A stretch of 64,000 bases of DNA, from the NCBI GenBank assembly GCA_964484205.1, contig CAZAEZ010000004.1, positions 62,001 to 126,000 on the forward strand, written 5' to 3'. Below the pieces are notes generated by a model. It had not been told where the DNA came from. It ran no database searches and was given only the letters and a program-made list of their open reading frames with translations. This document shows, one piece after another, positions 41,309 through 48,511 of the stretch. How positions within the stretch are numbered: position 1 is the first letter of the stretch; each line of letters starts with the position of its first letter. Position numbers and translations under genes: made by a program. Origin of the DNA: M3007 sp964484205. GTDB lineage: Bacteria; Bacteroidota; Bacteroidia; Chitinophagales; Saprospiraceae.

Positions 41309-42327
41309 TGCAGCCAACAAAAATTCTGGTTACCGGCGCCACCGGCTTTGTCGGTTCCTATCTCGTTCGATTGCTGGTTCAAAAAGGCTACGCCGTCCGG
41401 GCAATCCGCCGGGCAGGCAGTCCCATGGATTTGGTCCGTGAAGTAGCCGGCCAGGTGGAATGGGTGGAGGCTGACGTAACCGACGTGGTGGCCCTTGAAG
41501 CCGCTTTTGCAGGCATCACGCAGGTGTTTCACTGCGCGGCTATGGTTTCTTTTCATCCAAAAGATGTGCGGCGCATGCGGCAGATCAATGTGGAGGGCAC
41601 CGCCAACATGGTCAACCTGGCGCTCGACTTTGGGGTGCAGCACTTTGTGCACGTCAGCAGCATTGCCGCTTTTGGGCGGTCGAAGGAGCGCCCGTTGCTC
41701 GATGAAAATTCGAAGTGGATTCAAAGCCGGGGCAACAGCCAGTATGCCATCAGCAAGTACCTGTCGGAGCAGGAAGTGTGGCGCGCGCATGCCGAGGGCC
41801 TGCCGGTAGCCATTGTAAATCCTTCGGTAATTTTCGGAAGTGGTTTTTGGAATGTGAGTACCGGCCGTGTGTTCACGCAGGTTTACCAGGGGTTGAAATT
41901 TTGGTCGGTCGGCCATACCGGTATTGTCGACGTTCGGGATGTTGCCCAGTTTATGTTGCTGGCAATGGAGAAAAAAATCAACGGGGAGCGCTTCATCCTG
42001 AATGCCCAGAACATTGGCTTCCGTGAATTATTTTTCAAGGTAGCCGATGCCCTGGGCGCCAAAAGACCGTTTATCAAAGTGACGCCGCTGCTGGCCGAGA
42101 TCGGCTGGCGGGTGGAATGGTTGAAAGAAAAACTACTGGGCACAGAGCCGATCGTCACCAGGGAAAGTGCCCGGGCCAGCATTTCCAGTTTTCAGTATGC
42201 CAATGCCAAATCACTGACCGTGGCGGGGTTTTCCTACCGGCCCATTGATCAAATTATACGGGAAACTTCCGAACAGTTTTTGGATGCCGCCAAGGATGGT
42301 TTTTCACCGCGGGTACTGGCGTTTTAA
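41308..42327 (+). CDS. Extended SDR (NAD-dependent epimerase/dehydratase-like) protein
   Basis: This 339-residue protein is an extended short-chain dehydrogenase/reductase. The cofactor motif is ILVTGATGFVGSYLVRLL, the catalytic Tyr and Lys are in YAISKYLSE (YxxxK), with HVSSIAAFG supplying the serine. Similar proteins include dihydroflavonol 4-reductase-like, UDP-sugar epimerase-like and hopanoid or sterol dehydrogenases. The substrate is not known. It starts inside the stop codon of the cytochrome c gene (TAATG), a strong sign of coupling between a redox carrier and a dehydrogenase. Confidence 0.88.
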   Translation: MQPTKILVTGATGFVGSYLVRLLVQKGYAVRAIRRAGSPMDLVREVAGQVEWVEADVTDVVALEAAFAGITQVFHCAAMVSFHPKDVRRMRQINVEGTANMVNLALDFGVQHFVHVSSIAAFGRSKERPLLDENSKWIQSRGNSQYAISKYLSEQEVWRAHAEGLPVAIVNPSVIFGSGFWNVSTGRVFTQVYQGLKFWSVGHTGIVDVRDVAQFMLLAMEKKINGERFILNAQNIGFRELFFKVADALGAKRPFIKVTPLLAEIGWRVEWLKEKLLGTEPIVTRESARASISSFQYANAKSLTVAGFSYRPIDQIIRETSEQFLDAAKDGFSPRVLAF

Positions 42328-42379
42328 AACCTGCAAAGGACGATTCCCCCCAAATCCTTCCTTTTCTCCCCAAGCCCCG

Positions 42380-42387
42380 TATCTTTG
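42380..42387 (+). promoter_or_regulatory. Putative -7 box (TATCTTTG) of the TPR gene
   Basis: The box fits TAnnTTTG and is 26 bases before the ATG at 42413. No clear -33 box. Confidence 0.5.
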
Positions 42388-42412
42388 AAGTCGCTTTAAT
42401 CCTGCTTTCGGT

Positions 42413-43366
42413 ATGAATGACTATCTGATCCAATTCGCCCTCCTGCGCGAACGCGCATTTCGTGAGCCGAACAACCCGGACCTGTTCCGGCAACTATTGA
42501 TTTGCACGGAACTCACCGGCAACCATGCCGACAGCCGGGCCCTGTACACTGATTTACTGGACGAGCACCCCTATTGCAGTTTTGCCTGGTACAACCTGGG
42601 CTGGGCTTGTGCGCAACTCGATGACCCGGAGGAAGCACTCGAAGCGTTTGAGTACGCGTACATCACGCAACCCTTTTTTCAGGAGGCCTACCGGGCTTGC
42701 GCCGAACTGGCCAGCGAGCGCGGCCAACACCAGCGTGCCCTGCAGTGCTACACGGAAATGCACGCCTATGCCGGGGCCGACAGCGAGGTATTGGTGCGCA
42801 TGGCGGAGTGCTACCGGTTGTTGGGCAACACCCGCGAGGCAAAAAAATGTTGCCGGCAAGCCTTGCAACTGGACCCTGTGCAAGCCGATGCTTTTTTCCA
42901 ACTCGGCGCCTGCCATGCTGCTGAAAAAAACTACTCCCGCGCTGCCTGGTGGTTGCGCGAAGCCATACGGATAAACGACCGGCGCGAGGAGTTTCACAGC
43001 CTCCTGGCTGTGATCTTCGGTTTTCTGGGAAAACCGCGTAAAGTAAAGTTCCACCTGTGGAAAGCCGTCGAACTCGCTCCGGACGAACCCCTGAACTGGC
43101 TTCGACTGGCCGAATTCTTACTCTTTGCCGGAGACCTGGAGGCCGCCGCCGAAGTGCTCGAACAAGCACTGGAAAATGCCGGAAACGTAGAACTGTTGTA
43201 TTGTAATGCTGCCTGCCTATTCCTGACCGGACAGCGCCATGCAGCCTTCGACACCTTGCTGGAAGCACTGGCTGCCGACGTGAGCCGGCACGCCGATATT
43301 TTCCGCTGGGCGCCGGCCCTGCGCGAGGATGCCGAAGTGCTTGGTTTATTGAGCAGTTATCATTAA
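42413..43366 (+). CDS. TPR-repeat protein
   Basis: This 317-residue cytoplasmic-looking protein is almost entirely tetratricopeptide repeats: CSFAWYNLGWACAQLDDPEEALEAF (residues about 55-80), ECYRLLGNTREAKKCCRQAL, AFFQLGACHAAEKNYSRAAWWLREAI, and later WLRLAEFLLFAGDLEAAAEVLEQAL. Canonical TPR residues (W/L-G-Y-A-P) are visible in about seven repeats. TPR proteins scaffold protein-protein contacts. It is monocistronic and lies upstream of rplU. Confidence 0.85.
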   Translation: MNDYLIQFALLRERAFREPNNPDLFRQLLICTELTGNHADSRALYTDLLDEHPYCSFAWYNLGWACAQLDDPEEALEAFEYAYITQPFFQEAYRACAELASERGQHQRALQCYTEMHAYAGADSEVLVRMAECYRLLGNTREAKKCCRQALQLDPVQADAFFQLGACHAAEKNYSRAAWWLREAIRINDRREEFHSLLAVIFGFLGKPRKVKFHLWKAVELAPDEPLNWLRLAEFLLFAGDLEAAAEVLEQALENAGNVELLYCNAACLFLTGQRHAAFDTLLEALAADVSRHADIFRWAPALREDAEVLGLLSSYH

Positions 43367-43372
43367 ACGGGA

Positions 43373-43404
43373 TTTGTTTTTTTTAACGGGGCATTGTACC
43401 TTTG
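43373..43404 (+). promoter_or_regulatory. Promoter of rplU-rpmA
   Basis: TTTG (43373-43376), a 20-base spacer and TACCTTTG (43397-43404) match the Bacteroidota consensus exactly. The ATG of rplU is 54 bases later. Confidence 0.85.
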
Positions 43405-43457
43405 CCCGCCTTTTTAAAAGGCGCAACCTATTTTCATTTAAAAATTTGATCCTTAAC

Positions 43458-43769
43458 ATGTTCGCAATCGTTTCCATTGCCGGTCAACAATTCAAAGTTG
43501 AGGAAGGTCAGCAGATCTTCGTCCACCGGCTGGCAGCCAACGAAGGAGATTCGCTCACCTTCGACACCGTACACCTCATCGATCGTGACGGTAACGTAAC
43601 CATCGGCGCCCCCAACGTGAAAGGCGCCAGCGTCGAGGCCAACGTGCTCAGCCACGTTCGCGGCGACAAACTGATCGTTTTTCACAAAAAACGCCGCAAA
43701 GGCTACCGTAAGAAAAACGGCCACCGGCAGTCGTTCACCAAAATTGAAATCAAAGCCATCGCCGGATAA
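43458..43769 (+). CDS. rplU: 50S ribosomal protein L21
   Basis: From the ATG at 43458 this 103-residue protein is the normal bL21 of the large subunit: MFAIVSIAGQQFKVEEGQ at the start, VTIGAPNVKGASVEANVL in the middle, and a C-terminal basic RNA-binding part FHKKRRKGYRKKNGHRQSF. Upstream in-frame TTG at 43374 lies inside the promoter region and is rejected. In other Bacteroidota bL21 often carries a C-terminal extension, but here it stops at the usual length. Confidence 0.95.
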   Translation: MFAIVSIAGQQFKVEEGQQIFVHRLAANEGDSLTFDTVHLIDRDGNVTIGAPNVKGASVEANVLSHVRGDKLIVFHKKRRKGYRKKNGHRQSFTKIEIKAIAG

Positions 43770-43844
43770 TTTTTGTGCATCAATTTTCATTGCACATCCC
43801 CGCAAACCGCTTATTTACTCATTCACGAATTGAAACATTGAAAA

Positions 43845-44630
43845 ATGGCACATAAAAAAGGTGTAGGTTCAACGGACAACGGCCGGGACAGTAAAAGTAA
43901 ACGACTCGGCGTCAAACTCTTCGGCGGCCAAACGGCCCTTGCCGGTAATATTCTCGTGCGCCAGCGCGGCACCAAATTTCACGCAGGCGAAAACGTGTAC
44001 ATGGGCAGAGACCATACGCTGCACGCCGCCATCGACGGTATCGTCGAATTCAAACGCGGCCGCCACGACCGCAACTTCGTAAGCATTGCCCCGATCACGG
44101 AAGTCGCGGAAAAAGTGGCCAAGCCGGCTAAAAAAGCCGCTGCCCCGGCGCCGAAAAAAGCGCCCGCTTCGGAAACCCCGGCTGCCAAGGTCGAAGCGCC
44201 CGTAGCCGATGAAAAACCGGCGGTTGAAGAAAAAGTCGCAAAAGCGCCCGCTGCAGAGAAAAAGGCCGCTGCGCCGAAAAAAGCGGCTGCTGAAAAAAGC
44301 GCTCCGGCTAAAAAAGAAGCCGCCGGCGACAGCAAAGCCACGGCGCCCAAAGGCAAAAAAGGTCCGAAACTCAACGATCTGAAAATTATCGAAGGGGTTG
44401 GCCCGAAAATTGAGCAATTGCTGAAAGAAGGCGGTATCGATACCTGGGAGGCACTTGCCGCTGCTTCGGAAGAGCGCCTTCAGGAAATCCTGGAAGCTGC
44501 CGGTCCGCGCTACCAGATGCACAATCCGAGCACCTGGCCGGCACAGGCAAAATTTGCCGCAGAAGGCAAATGGGATGAGTTGAAAGAATACCAGGATATG
44601 CTGATCGGTGGTCGCGACGTAGCAGAATAA
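43845..44630 (+). CDS. rpmA: 50S ribosomal protein L27 with long basic linker and HhH-like C-terminal domain
   Basis: Residues 1-85 are normal bL27 (MAHKKGVGSTDNGRDSKSKRLGVKLFGGQ, KFHAGENVYMGRDHTLHA), which sits near the peptidyl-transferase centre. It continues with an Ala/Lys/Pro-rich linker (about 87-172; repeated KKAAA, EKKAAAPKK) and a C-terminal domain (about 174-261) that starts LNDLKIIEGVGPKIEQLLKE, a helix-hairpin-helix-like segment, and ends WPAQAKFAAEGKWDELKEYQDML. Typical bL27 is ~85-90 residues, so this is three times as long. I recall a similar extension on L21 in other Bacteroidota; here it is on L27. The extension may bind nucleic acid; this is inference. Confidence 0.92.
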   Translation: MAHKKGVGSTDNGRDSKSKRLGVKLFGGQTALAGNILVRQRGTKFHAGENVYMGRDHTLHAAIDGIVEFKRGRHDRNFVSIAPITEVAEKVAKPAKKAAAPAPKKAPASETPAAKVEAPVADEKPAVEEKVAKAPAAEKKAAAPKKAAAEKSAPAKKEAAGDSKATAPKGKKGPKLNDLKIIEGVGPKIEQLLKEGGIDTWEALAAASEERLQEILEAAGPRYQMHNPSTWPAQAKFAAEGKWDELKEYQDMLIGGRDVAE

Positions 44631-44741
44631 TAAAATTTTTGGCCGCCCCGGCTTGCTTGGTCTGCCTTTTTGCGTTATTCTTGCAACACCATTGTTTCGA
44701 CAAAAGAAGTTTTTGTTTTCATAGCTTAATTTTTTAGTTGT

Positions 44742-44772
44742 TGCCCCGGCTGCTAACAGTCGGGGTTTTTTT
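44742..44772 (+). terminator. Intrinsic terminator of rplU-rpmA
   Basis: CCCCG and CGGGG stems with a 12-base loop are followed by TTTTTTT. The distance from the rpmA stop is about 110 bases. Confidence 0.85.
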
Positions 44773-44774
44773 GT

Positions 44775-44797
44775 AACGCCGTCTGGCAGACGGCGTT
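44775..44797. repeat. CGCCGTCTG palindrome, copy 2
   Basis: AACGCCGTCTGGCAGACGGCGTT is a perfect palindrome placed between the rpmA terminator and crcB. It matches the element at 7478-7499 apart from the central base and the outermost A/T. Confidence 0.88.
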
Positions 44798-44827
44798 CAA
44801 CTTTCTAAAAAATCCTCCGGCAAAAAA

Positions 44828-45199
44828 ATGCCCTCATTCCTGGCCTGCACCCTGGTTTTTCTTGGCGGTGGCGCCGGCAGCCTCTGCCGCTACGCCGTGT
44901 GGCTGTTTGCCCGGCCCTGGCAGGCCAAATTCCCCTGGGCGACCTTGATCGCCAATGGTTTGGCTTGTGTAGCCCTGGGGGTTTTTCTGGGCTGGCAGGC
45001 CCAGGCTGTACTTTCCGATCAGCGCCGCTTATTGCTCGTCACCGGTTTTTGCGGCGGCTTCAGTACCTACTCGACCTTTACCGCCGAAACCTGGGGCCTC
45101 TGGCAAAGCGGGCAGTTCATGGCCGCAGCCGCGAACGCAGTGTTGAATCTGGCGGTTTGTTTGGTTTGTTTGGCGGTCGGTTTGAAACTTGGCGGGTAA
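44828..45199 (+). CDS. crcB: Fluoride channel CrcB/FluC
   Basis: This 123-residue protein is the dual-topology FluC fluoride channel, with four membrane helices (LVFLGGGAGSLCRYAVW, LIANGLACVALGVFLGW, LLLVTGFCGGFSTYSTFT, ANAVLNLAVCLVCLAVG). The conserved GGGxGSxxRY and GFCGGFSTYSTF motifs, which line the pore, are present. It exports toxic fluoride from the cytoplasm. No fluoride riboswitch is visible upstream, only the CGCCGTCTG palindrome and a terminator. Confidence 0.95.
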   Translation: MPSFLACTLVFLGGGAGSLCRYAVWLFARPWQAKFPWATLIANGLACVALGVFLGWQAQAVLSDQRRLLLVTGFCGGFSTYSTFTAETWGLWQSGQFMAAAANAVLNLAVCLVCLAVGLKLGG

Positions 45200-45254
45200 T
45201 TTGAATGCCGCCGGGAGGCTTTCCATTCATATTTTGAATATGTACCTGGAACGC

Positions 45255-45387
45255 GTAGGGGCGACCCTTGCGGTCGCCCGTTTTGGAGGGGGCTTCTTCG
45301 GGCGACCGCAAGGGTCGCCCCTACGGCGTCGCGGGTTTGGGTTTGTTATTCTTCTCCTCTTCGGGCGACCGCGAGGGTCGCCCCTAC
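45255..45387. repeat. GTAGGGGCGACCC palindromic repeats, first cluster
   Basis: Three 25-base units occur: 45255-45279 in one direction and 45300-45324 and 45363-45387 in the other (GGGCGACCGC ... GTCGCCCCTAC). Each unit is itself partly palindromic (GGGCGACC/GGTCGCCC). They lie between the convergent crcB and GldM-like genes. Confidence 0.92.
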
Positions 45388-45408
45388 GGCATTGCGGGTT
45401 AGGGATTG

Positions 45409-46332
45409 TTATTCTTCCTCGGGGCAGGGTTCCACAACGAGCACTTCGAAGGTTTTAATATATGGGCTGACTTGTTTGGTGTAGGGATTGGTCACATCAA
45501 TTCGCACATTCAGATAGTGAACACCCGGTGTGTTAAACCGACGACGGTAGTGTGCCAAACCATCATTTTTGGCGACGGGTTTGCCGTCCACAAAGACGGC
45601 GAGATTCTCTGTCCGGAGTGAATATTCAGTAAGAAAAAAATCGGCATCAAACAGCTCTCCCGGGCGTACGACCGACCGTGTTGCAGCCATTACGGGCATC
45701 CAGGGATAACAAATGAGACGATCTCCCGGCTGCGTCTCCTGATAGCAGCTGTGGATGGCAATAAAACCGGCTGCTTCAATCCGGCTTACCAAATTTGATA
45801 ATCCGGCAGCTGCCTGTTTCGGTCCCAAATCTGGTGAGAGGGCTGCCCAATTCGCACGGGAGCAGGCGGCGCTGTCTGAATACAGCAACTGTTGAATGGA
45901 TTTGATCCAATAGGGGTCCGCATTGCTCAACAGGAGCACAAGTGAGTCGGCTAAAACTTTGAATTTCAGTTGTAAGTCCTCAATTTCAGTGCCGCTTAAT
46001 TTGCGAACAGGTTCCATTCCGATGTACTTGGTTCTTCGAACATCCTGCACCGCCAAATTTGCACGTTGAATCAATTCACTGATTTGCCGCGTGCGTGGCC
46101 ATATCCCTTTGTTATTTTCAGGGAAAGCATCGGCCTCTTTTTGTATCTCAGCAGAAAAATACCTGGAAAACTGTTCGGTTTGACTTTGGGCAATGCGTGA
46201 AGTTTCGGTTAATTCGGCAATAAGCGCCCGGTTTAATTTCCCCTGATAATCAAATACCATCCACCCCACCAAGCCCACAATCGCCGCCAGATAAACCATA
46301 TCCCGCCGGTATTTTTTGAAAAAAGCAGCCAT
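45409..46332 (-). CDS. GldM-like protein, N-terminal membrane helix and extracytoplasmic domain
   Basis: From the ATG at 46332 this is a 307-residue protein with one N-terminal membrane helix (VYLAAIVGLVGWMVF), a helical stalk (about 35-200, rich in polar residues) and a C-terminal Ig-like domain (about 220-300) with GDRLICYPWMPVMAATRSVV, AVFVDGKPVAKNDGLAHYRR and VTNPYTKQVSPYIKTFEV. This layout resembles the N-terminal half of GldM/PorM, the T9SS motor shaft that spans the periplasm. It is shorter than full GldM (about 510 residues). It may be an accessory or divergent copy. The GGGGCGACC repeats flank both ends. An earlier start inside those repeats is rejected. Confidence 0.68.
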   Translation of the reverse strand: MAAFFKKYRRDMVYLAAIVGLVGWMVFDYQGKLNRALIAELTETSRIAQSQTEQFSRYFSAEIQKEADAFPENNKGIWPRTRQISELIQRANLAVQDVRRTKYIGMEPVRKLSGTEIEDLQLKFKVLADSLVLLLSNADPYWIKSIQQLLYSDSAACSRANWAALSPDLGPKQAAAGLSNLVSRIEAAGFIAIHSCYQETQPGDRLICYPWMPVMAATRSVVRPGELFDADFFLTEYSLRTENLAVFVDGKPVAKNDGLAHYRRRFNTPGVHYLNVRIDVTNPYTKQVSPYIKTFEVLVVEPCPEEE

Positions 46333-46411
46333 ATCCAAGTTGAATTTTTTGAAAAAACGTCCATTCCATAGCGATTGGTATAACCTCCCCGTACCCGTAC
46401 CTTTAACCCGC

Positions 46412-46571
46412 GTAGGGGCGACCCTTGCGGTCGCCCACCGGGAACGGTGGTGCCCCCGCACCGGAAACGGCAATTGCCACCCACGCACCGAGCGACCGCG
46501 AGGGCCGCCCCTACATGTGGTAAACCGGCAACCTGCCCCCCTCTTCGGGCGACCGCGAGGGTCGCCCCTAC
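46412..46571. repeat. GTAGGGGCGACCC palindromic repeats, second cluster
   Basis: Units are at 46412-46436 (direct), 46490-46514 (inverted, two mismatches) and 46547-46571 (inverted). They fill the divergent gap between the GldM-like gene and the MoxR gene, so with the first cluster they bracket the GldM-like gene. Confidence 0.9.
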
Positions 46572-46604
46572 ATCCCCTCAATAAAAACAAACCAACACCT
46601 GCAC

Positions 46605-47684
46605 ATGCAAGAAATCATCCGCCCACACGCCGAAACAGCCTACGCCGCCGAACTGAAAGCCCTGGCCAAAGCCGACGACCGCCAGCGCCCGCCCGGCTGG
46701 CTGCTTTCGCCCTGGGCGGTGGTCACCTACATGATGGGCGGCACGGCCGGTAAAACTGCTATCGAACCCAAGTATTTCGGCAACCGCCGCCTCATCGAGA
46801 TCGCAGTAGCCACCCTGGCCACCGACCGCGCGCTGATGTTGCTCGGTGTGCCTGGCACCGCCAAAACCTGGGTAAGCGAGCACCTCGCAGCTGCCATCAG
46901 CGGCGACAGCACCCTGCTCGTGCAAGGCACCGCCGGCATCAACGAAGACGCCCTGCGCTACGGCTGGAACTACGCCCGCCTGATCGCCGAAGGCCCTTCG
47001 GAAAAAGCCCTGGTGACCAGCCCGGTGCTCACCGGCATGCGCGAAGGCAAACTCGTGCGCGTGGAGGAACTTACCCGTATCCCCGCCGATGTGCAGGACA
47101 CGCTGATCACCCTGCTTTCTGAAAAAATACTGCCCGTTCCGGAACTAAACACCGAAATCCAGGCCAAACGCGGCTTCAACCTCATCGCCACAGCCAACGA
47201 CCGCGACAAAGGCGTGAACGAACTTTCCGCTGCCCTGCGCCGCCGTTTCAACACCGTGGTCCTCCCCCTGCCGGCCACACTCGACGAGGAGGTGCACATC
47301 GTGCAAAACCGCGTGGCGGCCCTTGGCAAAGCTCTCGAACTGCCGCCCGAAGCCGCGCCGCTGAAGGAAGTGCAGCGGCTGGTGACTATTTTCCGGGAAT
47401 TGCGCAGCGGCAAAACCGAGGACGGCCGCGAAAAACTCAAAAGCCCAACCGCCACGCTCAGTACCGCCGAGGCAATTTCCGTGATTCACCAGGGGCAATC
47501 GCTGGCGGTACATTTCGGCGACGGCGAGCTCCGCGCGCATGACCTTGCCGCAGGCCTCTCCGGCGCTGTGGTGAAAGACCCGGGCACCGATGGCGCCGTT
47601 TGGTCGGAATACCTCGAAACGGTGGTGAAACGCCGGGAAGGGTGGGCGGATTTGTACCGGGCCTGCAAGGATCTTGGAGGTTAG
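46605..47684 (+). CDS. MoxR-family AAA+ ATPase
   Basis: This 359-residue protein is a MoxR/RavA-like AAA+ ATPase: Walker A GVPGTAKTW near residue 85, Walker B-like KLVRVEELTRIP (near 150), sensor-1 FNLIATANDRDKG and arginine finger ALRRRFNTV. MoxR proteins remodel or activate partner enzymes, usually encoded next to von Willebrand A proteins. Here the next genes are GGGP synthase and a GT-C enzyme, so the partner is not adjacent. The final codons lie in a repeat with GGTTAGCGGGTTA, which includes the stop codon. Confidence 0.85.
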   Translation: MQEIIRPHAETAYAAELKALAKADDRQRPPGWLLSPWAVVTYMMGGTAGKTAIEPKYFGNRRLIEIAVATLATDRALMLLGVPGTAKTWVSEHLAAAISGDSTLLVQGTAGINEDALRYGWNYARLIAEGPSEKALVTSPVLTGMREGKLVRVEELTRIPADVQDTLITLLSEKILPVPELNTEIQAKRGFNLIATANDRDKGVNELSAALRRRFNTVVLPLPATLDEEVHIVQNRVAALGKALELPPEAAPLKEVQRLVTIFRELRSGKTEDGREKLKSPTATLSTAEAISVIHQGQSLAVHFGDGELRAHDLAAGLSGAVVKDPGTDGAVWSEYLETVVKRREGWADLYRACKDLGG

Positions 47685-47735
47685 CGGGTTACCTTAGCCC
47701 GGAAACCAGAAACCTTCTAACCAGTAACCTTAAAG
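47680..47735. repeat. GGTTTCTGGTTAGAAGG-family repeat, copy 2
   Basis: GGTTAGCGGGTTA is followed by AACCAGAAACCTTCTAACCAG, the complement of the first copy's arm. The stop codon TAG of the MoxR gene lies inside its left end. It is less regular than the perfect hairpin at 1998-2080. Confidence 0.82.
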
Positions 47736-47753
47736 CCAACAACCTGTTCCAAA

Positions 47754-48506
47754 ATGCAGCTCTATCCCGATTTGTTAAACGCCAAAGCCGCCGGCGAAAA
47801 ACGCCTCGCCATCCTCATCGACCCAGGCAAGCTGGCGCCGCGCCGGCTGGAACGCACTGTCGAACTGGCGGCAGAATGCGGGGTGCACTACTTTTTTATA
47901 GGCGGTAGCCTGGTGGTCAACAACATGCTCGATTCGGTGCTCACCGGCATCCGGGAGCGTTGCTCGATTCCGCTGGTGCTGTTTCCCGGCAACTCTTTCC
48001 AACTCAGCTACCGGGCCGATGCCCTGCTTTTTCTCTCGCTCATCAGCGGCCGCAACCCGGAATTGCTGATCGGGCAGCATGTCATTTCCGCGCCTTTTCT
48101 GAAAATGTCGCCGTTGGAGATCATTTCGACCGGCTACATGCTGATCGACGGTGGGGTGCAAACGGCCGTGCAGTACATGTCGAACACCTACTCGATACCG
48201 GCCAACAAAAACGACATTGCCGTATGCACCGCCCTGGCAGGCGAAATGCTGGGGCTGAAAATGATCTACCTGGAGGCAGGTTCGGGTGCAAAGAATCCGG
48301 TGCCGGCGCCCATGATCGAAGCGGTTCGGGCGGCAATTTCGGTGCCGCTGATCGTCGGCGGCGGCATCCGGACAGTCGAACAAGCGGCGGCAGCGTACCG
48401 GGCCGGCGCGGATGTGCTGGTGGTGGGCAATGCCGTGGAAGAAAATCCGGAACTGATCCGCGAACTGGCCGCTGCCCTGGCACTTAACAGCACTGCAAAA
48501 CCGTAG
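47754..48506 (+). CDS. Geranylgeranylglyceryl phosphate synthase-like (PcrB/GGGPS family)
   Basis: This 250-residue TIM-barrel protein transfers a polyprenyl group to glycerol-1-phosphate. It has RLAILIDPGKL near residue 20, CGVHYFFIGGSLVV, YMLIDGGVQTAVQYMSNT, KMIYLEAGSGAKNPVP, and the phosphate-binding end VGGGIRTVEQAAAAYRAGADVLVVGNAVEENPE. This is the bacterial group II of GGGP synthases known from Bacteroidota. The product lipid is not established for these bacteria. It is followed 5 bases later by the second GT-C gene, so they are probably co-transcribed. Confidence 0.9.
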   Translation: MQLYPDLLNAKAAGEKRLAILIDPGKLAPRRLERTVELAAECGVHYFFIGGSLVVNNMLDSVLTGIRERCSIPLVLFPGNSFQLSYRADALLFLSLISGRNPELLIGQHVISAPFLKMSPLEIISTGYMLIDGGVQTAVQYMSNTYSIPANKNDIAVCTALAGEMLGLKMIYLEAGSGAKNPVPAPMIEAVRAAISVPLIVGGGIRTVEQAAAAYRAGADVLVVGNAVEENPELIRELAAALALNSTAKP

Positions 48507-48511
48507 AACTC

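Noticed and set aside
44640..44827. Fluoride riboswitch before crcB
   Set aside because: The leader shows only a terminator and a palindrome; I could not draw the pseudoknot and conserved loops of the crcB motif.
46333..46590. N-terminal extension of the GldM-like gene to 46590
   Set aside because: The extra 86 residues are encoded by the GGGGCGACC repeats (Arg/Gly-rich) and would hide the membrane anchor; the ATG at 46332 is better.
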